A stretch of DNA of 64,000 nt from Scytalidium lignicola. Lineage: Eukaryota; Ascomycota; Leotiomycetes. Below are positions 18,574 to 29,280 of this stretch, one piece after another. A program made the position numbers and the translations under genes. The stretch is taken from contig NCSJ02000242.1 of the NCBI GenBank assembly GCA_002812745.2, positions 1-64,000 on the forward strand, written 5' to 3'. Below the pieces are notes generated by a model, which was not told the origin of the DNA, did no database searches, and saw only the letters and a list, made by a program, of their open reading frames with translations. The first letter of the stretch is position 1, and every line of letters starts with the position of its first letter.

Positions 18574-21043
18574 ATGCCGTCTCTTGTCAAGAAATCTCAA
18601 ACTCTATACGATAAGGTCTTCGAATCTCATATTGTGGACGAGTGAGATGATGGAACAGTTTTATTATACATTGGTACTATATCTCATCACTCATTTTTCA
18701 ACATTAAAACTGAGTGACATCTAGACAGGCATCTGGTATATGAGGTGTCCTCACCGGTATATTTCCACCTTCATTCATTACAAGGATTTCTCTAATCTGA
18801 TGATTAGCAAGCTTTCGAAGGTCTTTGTAATGCAGGACGCAAGGTTCGAAGACCAGATTGTACCCTTGTTACCATCGATTATGTCTGTCTCCGTACCTTA
18901 CATATACATACATATGATTTATGAAAAGCTCATGTTAACCTATTTATTACAGAACGTTCCTACGACTTCACGTAAAAACTTCCAAAACGTAGGCTAATTC
19001 ATCGAAGAAGCCAACTCGCGCATGCAGTGCTTGACACTTGAAGACAATGTCAAAGATTTTGGGATCATGTACTTTGGGCTTGGCGACAAACGTCAAGGAA
19101 TTGTCCATATCATCGGACCCGAACAAGGATTTACCCTTCCAGGGACAACTTTAGTATGCGGTGATAGTCATACATCTACTCATGGTGCTTTTGGTGCTTT
19201 AGCTTTTGGTATCGGGGCAAGTGAGGTGGAACACGTGTTGGTCACACAGACTTTGATTACAAGGCGCAGCCAGAATATGAAGATACAGGTGGACGGTATC
19301 TTCTTGCCGGGTGTGACTAGTAAAGACATCATCCTCCATATTATTGGCATCATTGGTATCGCAGGAGGTAAAGGTGCTGTTATTGAATTTTGTGGTTCTA
19401 TTATTAGAAATCTAAGTATGGAGGCAAGAATGTCAATCTGCAATATGTCAATTGAAGCTGGGGCTAGAGCTGGCATGATAGCTCCAGATCAGAAAACTTT
19501 CGATTACTTGAAAGGAAGGCCATTAGCACCAAAGATTGACAGTCCAGAGTGGAACAAATCCATTAGTTACTGGAAAAGCCTGAAGTTGGACGAAGATGCG
19601 AAGTATGACAGGGAAATTTACATTGATACTAAGGATATCGTTCCTATTGTGTCGTGGGGAACAACTGCTCAGGATGTCGTCCTAATCACTGGTATTGTCC
19701 TTAACCCAGATGATTTTTCTACGTCAGCAAAGAGGGAGAGTGGATGGCGAGCGCTACATTACATGGATTTAGAACTAGGAACGTGGATAGAAGACATTGA
19801 GCTTGATAAAATCTTTATAGGATTATGCACAAACTCCAGGATTGAAGATCTTCGAGTAGCTGCGAATATTGTCCAAGGGAAAAAAGTTGCGGTGAACGTG
19901 AAAAGAGCAATAGTCGTCCCTGGCTCAGGTCTGATAAAGAGACAAGCTGAGAAGGAGGGACTAGATCAAATTTTTAAGGATGCAGGCTTTGAGTGGAGAG
20001 AACCAGGATGCTCAATGTGTTTATGCATGAGCCTGGATATTTTGTCACCACGAGAACGATGTGCAAGTACATCAAATCGGAACTTTGAGGGTTGTCAAGG
20101 TGTTGGTGGGAGAACGCATTTGATGTCTCCAATCATGGCTGCTGCTGCTGCGATTGTTGGCAAACTTACAGATGTACGAAAGCTCTTAGATGGAAACATA
20201 ACACCCTTTGAGGCTATAATGGAATCGGATCTTGATAAGGGCAATACTATCGACGATTCTCTCAATACACCTAAAGACAGCAACCTGAATGTCAATAATA
20301 CTCCTTCCGAGATATCTGCAGGACTTCCAAAGTTTACAAAAGTGAGAGGTGTGGCAGCTCCAATGGATCAATCCAACATAGACACGGACGCTATCATCCC
20401 CAAGCAATTCCTGAAAACTATCAAACGCACAGGACTTGGATCGGCACTTTTTCATACGCTGAGATTCAACGTCGATGGATCTGAAATTCCCGAATTCGTT
20501 CTGAACAAAGAGCCATACCGCTATGCGAAAATTCTAGTAATTACAGGACTTAACTTCGGGTGTGGGAGTTCGCGTGAACACGCATCCTGGGCTATTCTCG
20601 ACTTTGGCATCACCTGCATTATTGCGCCTTCATACGCAGACATCTTCTTCAACAACACGTTTAAGAATGGCATGCTACTTGTCATAATTACAGATCCAGA
20701 AAAATTAGCTGCGATCGCTGATGAAGCTAGAGCAGGGAAGGAAATCGAGGTCGATCTTGTCAATCAATGCGTGAATGACGCTTCTGGTAATCAGCTTGCC
20801 ACATTCGAGGTGGAAGATTTCAGGAAGCATTGCTTACTCAACGGTCTGGATGATATTGGATTGACGATGCAGATTGAGGATAAAATCACGAGATTTGAGG
20901 AGAGGAGGACAATCGAGTCTCCGTGGCTAGATAGGAACGGGTATTTAAGGAAAGGTGTAGAGGGAAGAGCTGTGAAATTGTCGGCGGTGCCTATTCCCGA
21001 TACTATAGGGGGAATCGACGGTAGCAAACCATTGGAGTGGTAG
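18574..21043 (+). pseudogene. LEU1: LEU1 (3-isopropylmalate dehydratase) copy with two in-frame stops
   Basis: The gene structure is typical of fungal LEU1: start MPSLVKKSQTLYDKVFESH, introns 18674-18724, 18757-18807 and 18883-18952, then a long last exon. The fused aconitase-like large (LeuC) and small (LeuD) subunits are both present, with the small-domain swivel loop [11 protein letters not shown] intact. Inactivating changes are TGA at 18643-18645 (within VDE-DDGT), TAA at 18995-18997 (within NVG-FIEE), and His-to-Tyr in the TIDHNVPT active-site motif. Further changes are Ser-to-Leu in IGSCTNSR (19823), Gly-to-Cys after GCSMCL (20024) and Arg-to-Cys in FEGRQG (20093). Iron-sulfur cysteines remain. 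Most changes fit C-to-T or G-to-A, as expected for a RIP-mutated duplicate. The functional gene is probably elsewhere. The 673-residue frame from 19022 is still open. Confidence 0.85.
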
Positions 21044-21454
21044 AAATAGATAAAGATAGGCTTAAACTTGCAATGTGAACAAGCAATATATCTTTACCAG
21101 CAAAGCTGACGAGGACGTTGCAAATTACTTTACATCGTTTATTGTTGATCTATATCTAATAGTAGTTCTTCTCTTACACACCTCTTTATCATATAGTTTT
21201 ATTATAAGCTAAATCGTTAGATCTTTTTGATAAATGATACAACACAATGCAGATGTTTTGGACAGTTATGACTATTATTCTTACTTTTACAATAATCAGA
21301 ATTAAATCTATACAGCTTTATATAGCGATTACTCTATTAATAATAACAGAAGGCACTTGTATTTGAGAAACAAATGGTTGGTCTCTTTAATGCATAATCA
21401 TTAACTCTATTCATATCCAGTGTCTAAATTCGATACGAAATCATTCAGCTTTAG
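21044..21454. other. Convergent spacer
   Basis: A 400-base AT-rich stretch between the end of the LEU1 copy and the stop of the membrane-protein gene on the other strand. Nothing else is seen. Confidence 0.4.
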
Positions 21455-23442
21455 CTACGTATATAACCTACCCTTCTTCACCACATTGACCGACGTGCTC
21501 TCTATTGGAGCAACAGCGATTTGTCCAAATTCGCCTTCAGCGTTGATATCTCCAAGTCGCAGCTTGGCTCTTCTTAGCCTAACCGCTCTCTCATTCCACG
21601 ACCAGGTCGAATTACCAGTAAGCGTCTGGGTCTTGTTGTCCAACATGGCAAGCGACATCGTCCCCAGCATGTCCGGCACCAGTGTTATCAGCCGCAAGAT
21701 GCCAGCGGCAAAAGCAATAAGGAATAGCGTGAAAGATGATACAATCAACACCCCAAGCCAAGCTCGATTACAGTGAATGATGTCTTGCTCTACAGACGTG
21801 GTGGCCAGGATCTGCATGGTCGTTTCTTCGAGAGATGCTGCCAGCGACGCGTTGAAGCTGCCCACGACCTGGGTCGGACGAATGCCTAGCACGAGCATCG
21901 CGTTCAGCATCTGAGCCAGTCGTTGCTCGAATGTGGTCTTGCCGACGGTATAAGCGGCAAGGGAGTCCGGACCTCCGATAGTGTTGACTGGATCGAGGAG
22001 ATACACAACTTGGGGGTTGTTGGTGCCTGCAGCTTCAGCCGAAGGGAACGTTTTCGAGAAGAGCTGTAGAAAGCCAATACCATCGAGGTGCCCGCCCCCA
22101 AAGTCGAACACGGTCCAATTGCGGTCTTGTGGCGGCTGAAGTGATCTTCGCACCGAAGACGGGGAGCAGGTGTTGCTGGTGCACAACATGTTCACGTCGA
22201 CGTAGGTGGTATAGAGTTCGCATTCGGCGTGCGTGTAGTCATTACCATCCGTCTCGTCGTTAGACTCCCAGATTAACTTTCGCGCATCACGGCTACTACT
22301 GTTGCTGATCTGCACGATGCCACAGGGCAGAGACATCGCGATTTGAAACGTGTTGCCGCTCGCGGTGACAGAGAACCATGTGCAGTCTGTCTTGCCGCCA
22401 GGACTTGGTATAGCTGGGCTGGAAAAGTTAGTGAAGCTGGATCGCTGCTCCAGCACGCCACAAGTCAAGTTAAGATACGAGCCTGAGAATTCAAACGTGG
22501 TGTTTCCTGCACTCGGTCGCGTCGTAACGGGGACGCCCACGAGAGAGGAGTATTCTACATTGATAGGGTCCGTGATGTTTACCCAATCCGTATTCTCACC
22601 ATCAGCCAAACGCTCAATGGACGGAAGACGGAGATTTCCCCACAGGTCTTGGTTTCGGCTCTGAAGCAGGCTCCCCGACATCAACGACGCTATGAAGGGG
22701 GGTATGATGATGGTCATACCCTCCGCCAAGCCATCGGCATTGCCATATTCGTATTCTGAGAATGTATTCAACGCCGTCAGCGTTGTATTACTCTTCAGAT
22801 AGCTAGGTACCACCGAGACCACCCGCAGTGATGCTTGGCTGCCTAACGGTGAGAGACACCAGAGAATGATAAGCAAGATGGCAGTGATGTTAAAAGCTAA
22901 CATCCGAGCTTGTGTGAACAGGACTCCTGAGATACTATTGCTTCCAAGCAATTGCTCAACCAAACCTAAAGTCGCGCCTTGCTGCATTTTCCAGGTCGCG
23001 ATTGTCTTCATGGCGCCACCCACAATTGCCGCAAAGATGATCGGGAACACGGTAGGGCCCTGATATGCAGCGTCACTCAGTATACACCAAGAGGAATGAG
23101 GGCCGGTGGAAACAGGCCCAAATGACATACGTATTTAGCAGCCGAAACCACCGCAGCTGCCTGTGACCCTGCGTGGGGAGGCGTACCATCGTTCTTGTTG
23201 ACCAGAAAGCCGAAGACGGCGAAGAGCAGCGCGATGGCTGCAATAACAACATCCAAACATGCTCTACCCAACTTTGATCCCCAAGAGGAATCTAGACGTT
23301 GCGGAGTTACGGTTGACGATTTATCCTGGCTGCTAACTTCGTGAATACTAATCGACTGGCCAAGGTCGTCTTGGGATGGATGCTTGTTGATGTTGGTCGG
23401 GATGGCCTCGTAGCGACGCGATGGGCGTGGTTGCACCATCAT
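21455..23442 (-). CDS. Large fungal multi-pass membrane protein of unknown function (2 exons)
   Basis: Exon 1 (23442-23131) and exon 2 (23059-21455) are joined across a 71-base intron with GTATGT...CAG ends in phase 0, giving 638 residues. The N-terminus is polar. Transmembrane segments are visible near the end of exon 1 (CLDVVIAAIALLFAVFGFLV), at the start of exon 2 (FPIIFAAIVGGAMKTIATW), at FNITAILLIILWCLSPLGSQASLR, and near the C-terminus (WLGVLIVSSFTLFLIAFAAGIL). Between the third and last lies a large loop rich in NxS/T sites (NTTF, NLT, NFS, NWT) and cysteines, so it is probably extracellular or lumenal. The GPTVFPIIFAA and LSPLGSQASLR motifs recur in a broad family of filamentous-fungal hypothetical proteins. 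No enzymatic function is known to me. The frame is intact. Confidence 0.8.
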
Positions 23443-24020
23443 TGAGGGATGTTGGGGCTCTCACGTTGCGTCGATGGGTTCACCGGACCGCGCGATGCGA
23501 TGATACAGGATATAGTACAATCATAGTATGGATTGATGGCCAAGCTTCTGATAGTTATAAGCCGCATGGCTCTGGGCTGAAATTGCTTGGTGCTTTGCTG
23601 TGCCACGGGCTGAAGTGGCTCTGCTCCTAATTATAGTAAGAATGCAAGCTAGGGTATGTATGTACTTACGTACAACAATCGAGCAGCTCGGATTTATTTA
23701 AATCTCAGAATATTCCCACAGAAACTCTTCATCACAGAGATGCAAGGTGATTGACATCTCATGACGGCTGACTACTACAGTACGTACCTTCCAAGCCCCT
23801 GCCAGTTCTGTCAAAAACCTTAAGGTGTGGTGGCAGAGCCCAGCTCCGGAGTTAATGGTAGGCTGACAAAGCCGGGCTGCCCATCTATGAAGACGGTAAT
23901 ACTTCCCACCTAAAGAATGGCGTCTTGGCTACAGAATTTAAACAATTTTTAGGGATCTTACGCACTAGATTACCACAGTAGACGTGTTGCTATTTTGAAT
24001 GGGTATGTACGGAGGTTGAT

Positions 24021-24235
24021 GTCAAAAGTCAATGCTTGCGCAACGCCACAATTTTCTAGTGTTTCAGCGGTTGTTGTGGCATTGCAATATAGGGAATGTA
24101 GCGATTGAACCTTGCTTNAAAAAAATGATAATAAAATAGCGCTTTACAGGGCACTAACAGCCTAAAATCGCTCAAATTATAGGGCCCCTACAGTGATAGC
24201 TAATGTGGCGATTTTAGCGTAGCATTGACTTTTGA
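24021..24235. repeat. Imperfect inverted-repeat element, possible small MITE
   Basis: The left end reads TCAAAAGTCAATGCTTGCGC and the right end, reversed, TCAAAAGTCAATGCTACGC, each followed by a CGCCACA-like word. This gives arms of about 30 bases with small gaps around a roughly 215-base body. The interior is AT-rich and non-coding and includes a single ambiguous base at about 24118 before an A run. No clear target-site duplication could be seen, so the exact ends are uncertain. Confidence 0.45.
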
Positions 24236-26455
24236 ACCCGACCCCTTATAAAAGATCCATTTCATCCAATCATATTGGGCGATGCACCTAGCGGGGAACG
24301 GTGTGGCGTACAGAATAAGGCGTGGTCCGGGGTTCTTGAATTACAGTAGCATTTCTCCAGATTTACAGTACAATAGTTCAACCGAATTCACGGACCCCAT
24401 CCATCTCGGTTTCTTGCTTTCTTGGCGCAAATTATCAGTGATATCTGCATGAAGCCTGTAAGCCAGATCAATCCAGGAAAGCATTGGGGATGATAGACGA
24501 TGATTTGTGCATAAGTTAGGGCGATACTGGATACGTTGGAGGATCAAAAACCAAGGGGCCTGCTTCGGGATGCACTCGCAAACACTACGCACGAGTTCAG
24601 CACTACGGTGGGGAAGTAGTCTACATTGCTGACGAGCCACATCCATTTGAGCTAACAGATGTGGTTGCAGAGAACCCATACAATACCATATGAAGAAGCA
24701 CCTATCCAGGTCACCGACTCCCTCATGTCTAGTTCAATAAGCTTATTCCGATAAAACAAGTCTCCACAATCGACCTGTCTGGCAAAGGACGTTTCACTAT
24801 GTTCACGGGAAAAGGAGGCGAAGCATAGCAGAAGTCTACAGCAATAGTCAGTCAAATTGAAAATAGACACCAAGGTGCATTCCATCTGTTTTCGTCAAGA
24901 ATGGGTTGTTGCAAGAAAGTCCAAGACTCGGAAGCTATTCTAGTACGCCTGGATCGTTTCATTGCAGGGAGACTCAAAGCGTATTGAGGGATGAAGCTGT
25001 TTGTACAGAGAAATAGTTGCTTGTGTTGAGAACCATGCTTAGTCTCCTGTCGAGTTCGATTTCTGTGATGTCTTTTTAGCCTAGAAATAATCTTAGTCAC
25101 ATAATGCTGATATGGATCTCATCAAAACACATGAGGAAAGTATGACTTAAAGAGTTATTTTCACAACGTCTATGTATCTATTCCTGCCATTGTATTTATT
25201 AGAATTTGATACGTCAAAAGGATGCCAAAGTTGGCCCACCCTTTTTCCTTCTCTGTTTTAGCGAATCCAGCACCAGAAGGCATCTTGAGTTACAATTTTG
25301 CCCCGAATCTGCCAGCAGCCAAGAAATCAAATATTTGAAGCATGATACAAAGAAAATATGCATCCAAAAGAGATAATGAAAGCAAACCATACATGTGTTA
25401 CCATGGGAGAGAGATAGACTTGTACTTCCTACGGAATCTATCTAACTACTACTGCTTGTGGAGGTTGCCTGTGTTTGCCTAGGCGCGTGATATTCACGTG
25501 TTCTCTGCAACAGTTACCCTTTCAATTTCGAGGCATAATCCAACTGTACACTCATCTAGCAATTGAGTCGCGTCGCGACAGTGACCGTTATCCTCGTGTA
25601 GTTTGCCGTCTTTCATTTAAAGAAAACTGCAGTGATGTGAGTAAGTAAAACCAAGTGCAGCAGATCTAGCTCCGGGGATCAGAAACTGATATATGTCATT
25701 TCGCAGGGGATGATAGAGAGAGGAGATCCGCAACACACCGGCATCTGATTCCATTTCCAACCTCTTTGCTCCAATTGCTAATCCCAAAGTTTCAGATATT
25801 ATTCTCATGCTATCAAAATCGTCAAGGCCCCGTCGACCCCTCCCTTCCCCTATTCGTGCTGTTGACTATTGCTCACCAAGAACGATCTTGTATCGACAAT
25901 GCTAGTATTTTCACGATGAATTACCGAATTTGATTGAGATATTCAGAGAATTTGTTCATAATATGGCTGAAGTGGAATAATAACTGGAAAGAAAATGTCA
26001 TTAGCTGTTGCAATCAATATGATTCAATGATAGTCATCTTTTGTCTTATATCGAGGTAGGCTTACTCTTACCTTTCAGAACGTCGGCTGGATATTCTTAG
26101 TCTGTCATGAGGCTGATTAAAAGTATCCAGGTCTATGTGCCTTCACATCTCGAAACCCCCATTACTTATAACACATTATGAAGGAATTGACTAGTGGTTG
26201 CAACATTGGTAGTAGGGAGGAAGTTAGTTGCTAGATAATGTTTTCACTATAGAACTTGTCTACGAACCTCTTCGCTCTGTTCCTCCTGGCTCTGGTACTT
26301 TGGTGATGATGGCCGGTGGGTCGGTTGCATGTGCCTCTTTTCTATCTGGGAAGGAGCGCCTTCCTTCCATGATGTCTTCTACAACAACCACAGAAATGGC
26401 AGGAACACTTCGTTCTGAACTCGAGAGGATGGTTGTTTTGATCCCCTTGTTGCAT

Positions 26456-26490
26456 TCCCTTTTCCCCTTTTCCCTTTTCCCTTTTTACAT
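26456..26490 (+). promoter_or_regulatory. CT-rich promoter tract (TTTTCCC repeats)
   Basis: A run of CCCTTTTCCCC/TTTTCCC units ends about 60 bases before the ATG at 26547. Pyrimidine tracts at this distance are common just upstream of transcription starts in filamentous fungi. This supports the downstream small gene being real; no binding factor is claimed. Confidence 0.4.
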
Positions 26491-26546
26491 CAGCTCACGA
26501 ATTACCCATATCACAACGAAACAAACAACTGACAAATAACATAACC

Positions 26547-27013
26547 ATGGGAAGTACATTCTCTACCATTATCAACCCCTGGCTCATCTGCCTTGCACCT
26601 CTACTGCTTGGGTTTGTCTACTTTTATCTTCAGAGAGTCCACTGGGAGAGATCTTTTGTTAAAGCCCTAGGAATAGGGAAACCAATGGATATCACCCTAC
26701 AGGCTGTGGAGAAAAAGGTGACAAGGGGTGTCAACATACTGGACGATCAGAAGGAGGCACTGTTTGATATTCGAACTTGTGTGCCACGCCTCCTGACCAG
26801 TCGGAATTGATCTCTGCTGTGTTGTCTCTATCTGTGAAGCAAGACGAGACCAATCGGCTTGAGGCTGAGAGGAATCGTCTTGTGGCCGATGGGGTAGAGG
26901 CAATAGAGCGGCTCAATTCCACGTTCGACACCCTTGCTCAAGCAGCAAGTGCCCCTCAACGGCGACCAGTTATTTATGTAGCTGGCCGTCGACCTTACAG
27001 AAGACATCGCTAA
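26547..27013 (+). CDS. Small single-pass membrane protein with coiled coil (2 exons)
   Basis: Exon 1 (26547-26717) encodes MGSTFSTIINPWLICLAPLL, continuing the helix LLLGFVYFYLQ, then a basic segment ending AVEKK. A GTGACA donor at 26718 and a CAG acceptor at 26798-26800 give an 83-base intron in phase 0. Exon 2 (26801-27013) reads SELISAVLSLSVKQDETNRL, a likely coiled coil (residues about 58-105), and ends GRRPYRRHR. The total is 127 residues. Without splicing the two frames are offset, so the intron is what makes a single protein. Predicted: one N-terminal transmembrane helix, a cytosolic coiled coil and an arginine-rich tail. Family unknown. A single ambiguous base and a T run follow directly after the stop. 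Confidence 0.5.
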
Positions 27014-28750
27014 CNTTTTTATAGCGCCGGGTCATGGGGGCGGAGGGCGGTAGGGAGGGTTGTCCCCAGACCCGGCCCCCCTTCCAAGAGCTTGTGCGTC
27101 TACGTCGCGAAGGGGATCAACTCCACACTTTAAGTGGGAGGCTAAAGCAAGCTCATTGCTGTTTGAATAAGATCAAGACTTTGTGAGTTACTCGCATCAA
27201 TCAACATTACGCTTCGGAGTTCTAATATCGAGGGACAGGTCAACGATTAATCAATGCCAGTATATATACATGTTGGACTGGGTATATGACTCGTGGATAT
27301 ATGAAGTGTGCGGTATTATTTATCTCTGTAGTTGAGGGGAAAGGTCTGATTGCGGAACTTTGAGATCGAGAATAGGGGCTAATTATCTCCGCTGACCAGA
27401 ACTTTTGGTATGTCTCCATCAACTCTTCAAAGGGATAATTGCTTACATGGCATATCAATATGTTCTCAATATTCTTATTCAGTCAGCTGACAGTCACTTT
27501 TAGGTTTCAATGTTTGCGGTGCGGAGGATATATGCCAGAATAAAGGGGAAGACGAAATAGCCCATATCATATGCTAACAGGGAAACAAGGAAAGATTCAT
27601 CAAAAACATCAAGGGCGGTTTTATGGTTCACTTGGGAATATTTTCGTCGGGAGAATGTAGGATTCTTTGAAGAGGATAGAACATCAAACAACACCATCAC
27701 AAGCAACAAAGTCCCATCTACTTCCTTCCACATTGCATCATATTAAATTACGCCAGTTACAAGATAATGACCGAAGAAACAAGAATAGTAATCTGCAAAA
27801 CGAGCTTTCCACCATAAGAAATGCAATTACTTCCTCATGGACATAAAACTCTAAGAATACCATCGCCGGTTTTGCTAGCGATGAACTGGAAGAGTCGTAG
27901 TGACTTTCCAATGTTTTGCCGTCCAAAGAAACTTAGAAGGCGGCGTAGCCAAAATTTAGTCCTATCCACGTAAGACTCCCAACACTCCGCAGTAATCGTC
28001 TCATTCACTTCTTTAGCACTTTTCCTCATCAACCCCCATCGAATCGAGAGAGAGCATTCAGATTCAGCTTACACTCCCAGGATTTGAGCTAGACTCGTGC
28101 GTGGGCCTTCGCGTAATAAGAGCAATGCCCATTACTTCTTGGGTGTATATACGTACAATATCTTCATAAAAGGTATAAAAGTATTTCCATACACTAATAC
28201 GGAGAACTCAGATAAAATACAGGCCAATCACTATACCTTAAGTGTTAGCTTTATAGCCATTTCCCCTCGACCTATTCCCTTCGAACCCTTCCACATTATT
28301 ATATCCCCTACATCATAAATTGGATAAGCAACACACAATATGTCAGATTCTTCTTGCGACAAGCTTCTTTTTAATTGTAGCTTTCACTATAGTCTTTGTC
28401 GTAAGCGACTACCAAGTATTCCGAAGTTGGACGACAAATTAGACTTGGAAGAATAAGAATACCAAGAGCTTAAACGTAAACATTACACTCAGCAGTTCGC
28501 AGTTTTATAACTAATCCTAATTATCAGTCTGCGATATTGGCAACTCAATTATACTATTACACATCCTAACTATTCCCGTCGATTTAACAAAAGAAGAATC
28601 CTTATCTAAACCATGCAAATCCGAGAATGGCAATTCCATAATAATAGAGTTTTACTACAACCATAACTGTCTAGAATACAGAGAATAGAAAGTAGCTTTT
28701 TTCGTTCATCTGCACTATTAGAAATTAACGAGAAGCTTCTCCCTACAACA
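27014..28750. other. Stretch with G-rich tract and unresolved minus-strand coding traces
   Basis: A GC-rich patch at about 27020-27110 contains four closely spaced G runs. On the minus strand, 28032-27240 holds several open frames with protein-like texture, including MMRKSAKEVNETITAECWES near 28032 and a hydrophobic SLLAYDMGYFVFPFILAYIL near 27560. They may be exons of one small membrane-protein gene, or its ruins. I could not join them with consistent splice sites and recognise no family. To the right the sequence becomes AT-rich. Confidence 0.35.
27034..27062 (+). other. G-quadruplex-type tract
   Basis: Four runs of three or more G separated by 1-5 bases (GGGGGCGGAGGG, CGGTAGGGAGGG) lie just after the stop of the small membrane-protein gene. 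The pattern satisfies the usual G3+N1-7 rule. It is GC-rich in an otherwise AT-rich neighbourhood. Confidence 0.5.
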
Positions 28751-28751
28751 T

Positions 28752-29280
28752 ATGTACACATTCGCAAAGAATACATATCCGATGTTTAAGAACGAGGATA
28801 TCTTCAAAGTAAAGGCTGCCATACCAATTGATTTTGCTAATCTAGGTATAATTAAAGATGATTTAGATCAACTGACTAAAGTTACAAATCATAACAACCT
28901 ACTTATAATCCTAAAATTCTTTTCGGATTTACCAGTAGAGTTAAGATAGACTATAACAACGAACTACTATCCAAGTTTGTTTTTTTCACTCCTTATGACA
29001 AGTGAAATATTAAATATACTCCTTCGCCGAATTAGCCTTGCCCCGAGATCCAGAATTCTTAGTTTGACATATAAAAATGATAATGAGAATCTTTGCGCAA
29101 CGTTTATTACAATATTTGGCAAAAGATACATTTCATTGCTAAGATTTAATGACAAAGATGACATCAAAATCGAAGTATCTAAGCTTAAAGGCATCAAGTT
29201 TGTTATGGGCCCTTATGGCCTACAAGCTCTATGTATTCTCTATAAAGATAGATCAAAGTCTACATAGCTAGGCCAACAAC
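28752..29280 (+). pseudogene. Decayed gene of unknown function
   Basis: One frame reads through with protein-like texture: KEVK-type N-terminal part from MYTFAKNTYPMFKNEDIF, then FANLGIIKDDLDQLTKVTNH and FFSDLPVELR. After a stop it continues in a neighbouring frame (from 28977) with a helical stretch and KLKGIKFVMGPYGLQALCIL. The last part resembles a phrase met in unnamed fungal proteins (GI-F--G-YG-QAL---Y-D), but I cannot name the family. At least one in-frame stop and one frame change, plus the rising AT content, indicate a dead gene. Confidence 0.4.

Larger units (their letters stand above)
23443..26546. other. Long intergenic stretch with one inverted-repeat element
   Basis: No solid gene in 3.1 kb. 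Minus-strand open frames at 24341-24679, 24652-24885 and 24852-25100 lie in three different frames and have some protein-like texture, but they cannot be spliced convincingly and match no family I know. A minus-strand frame at 25617-25808 begins MRIISETLGLAIGAKRLE and is likewise unidentified. An imperfect inverted repeat lies at 24021-24235. The last 90 bases before the next gene contain a CT-rich TTTTCCC run typical of fungal core promoters. Confidence 0.4.

Noticed and set aside
18953..19060. A short extra intron removing the TAA at 18995
   Set aside because: The only GT...AG pair around it would be about 40 bases and would delete conserved LEU1 residues, so the stop is treated as a mutation.
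24341..25100. Three overlapping minus-strand frames suggesting a transcription-factor-like gene
   Set aside because: They lie in three different frames and cannot be joined with phase-consistent introns; no zinc-cluster cysteines are present.
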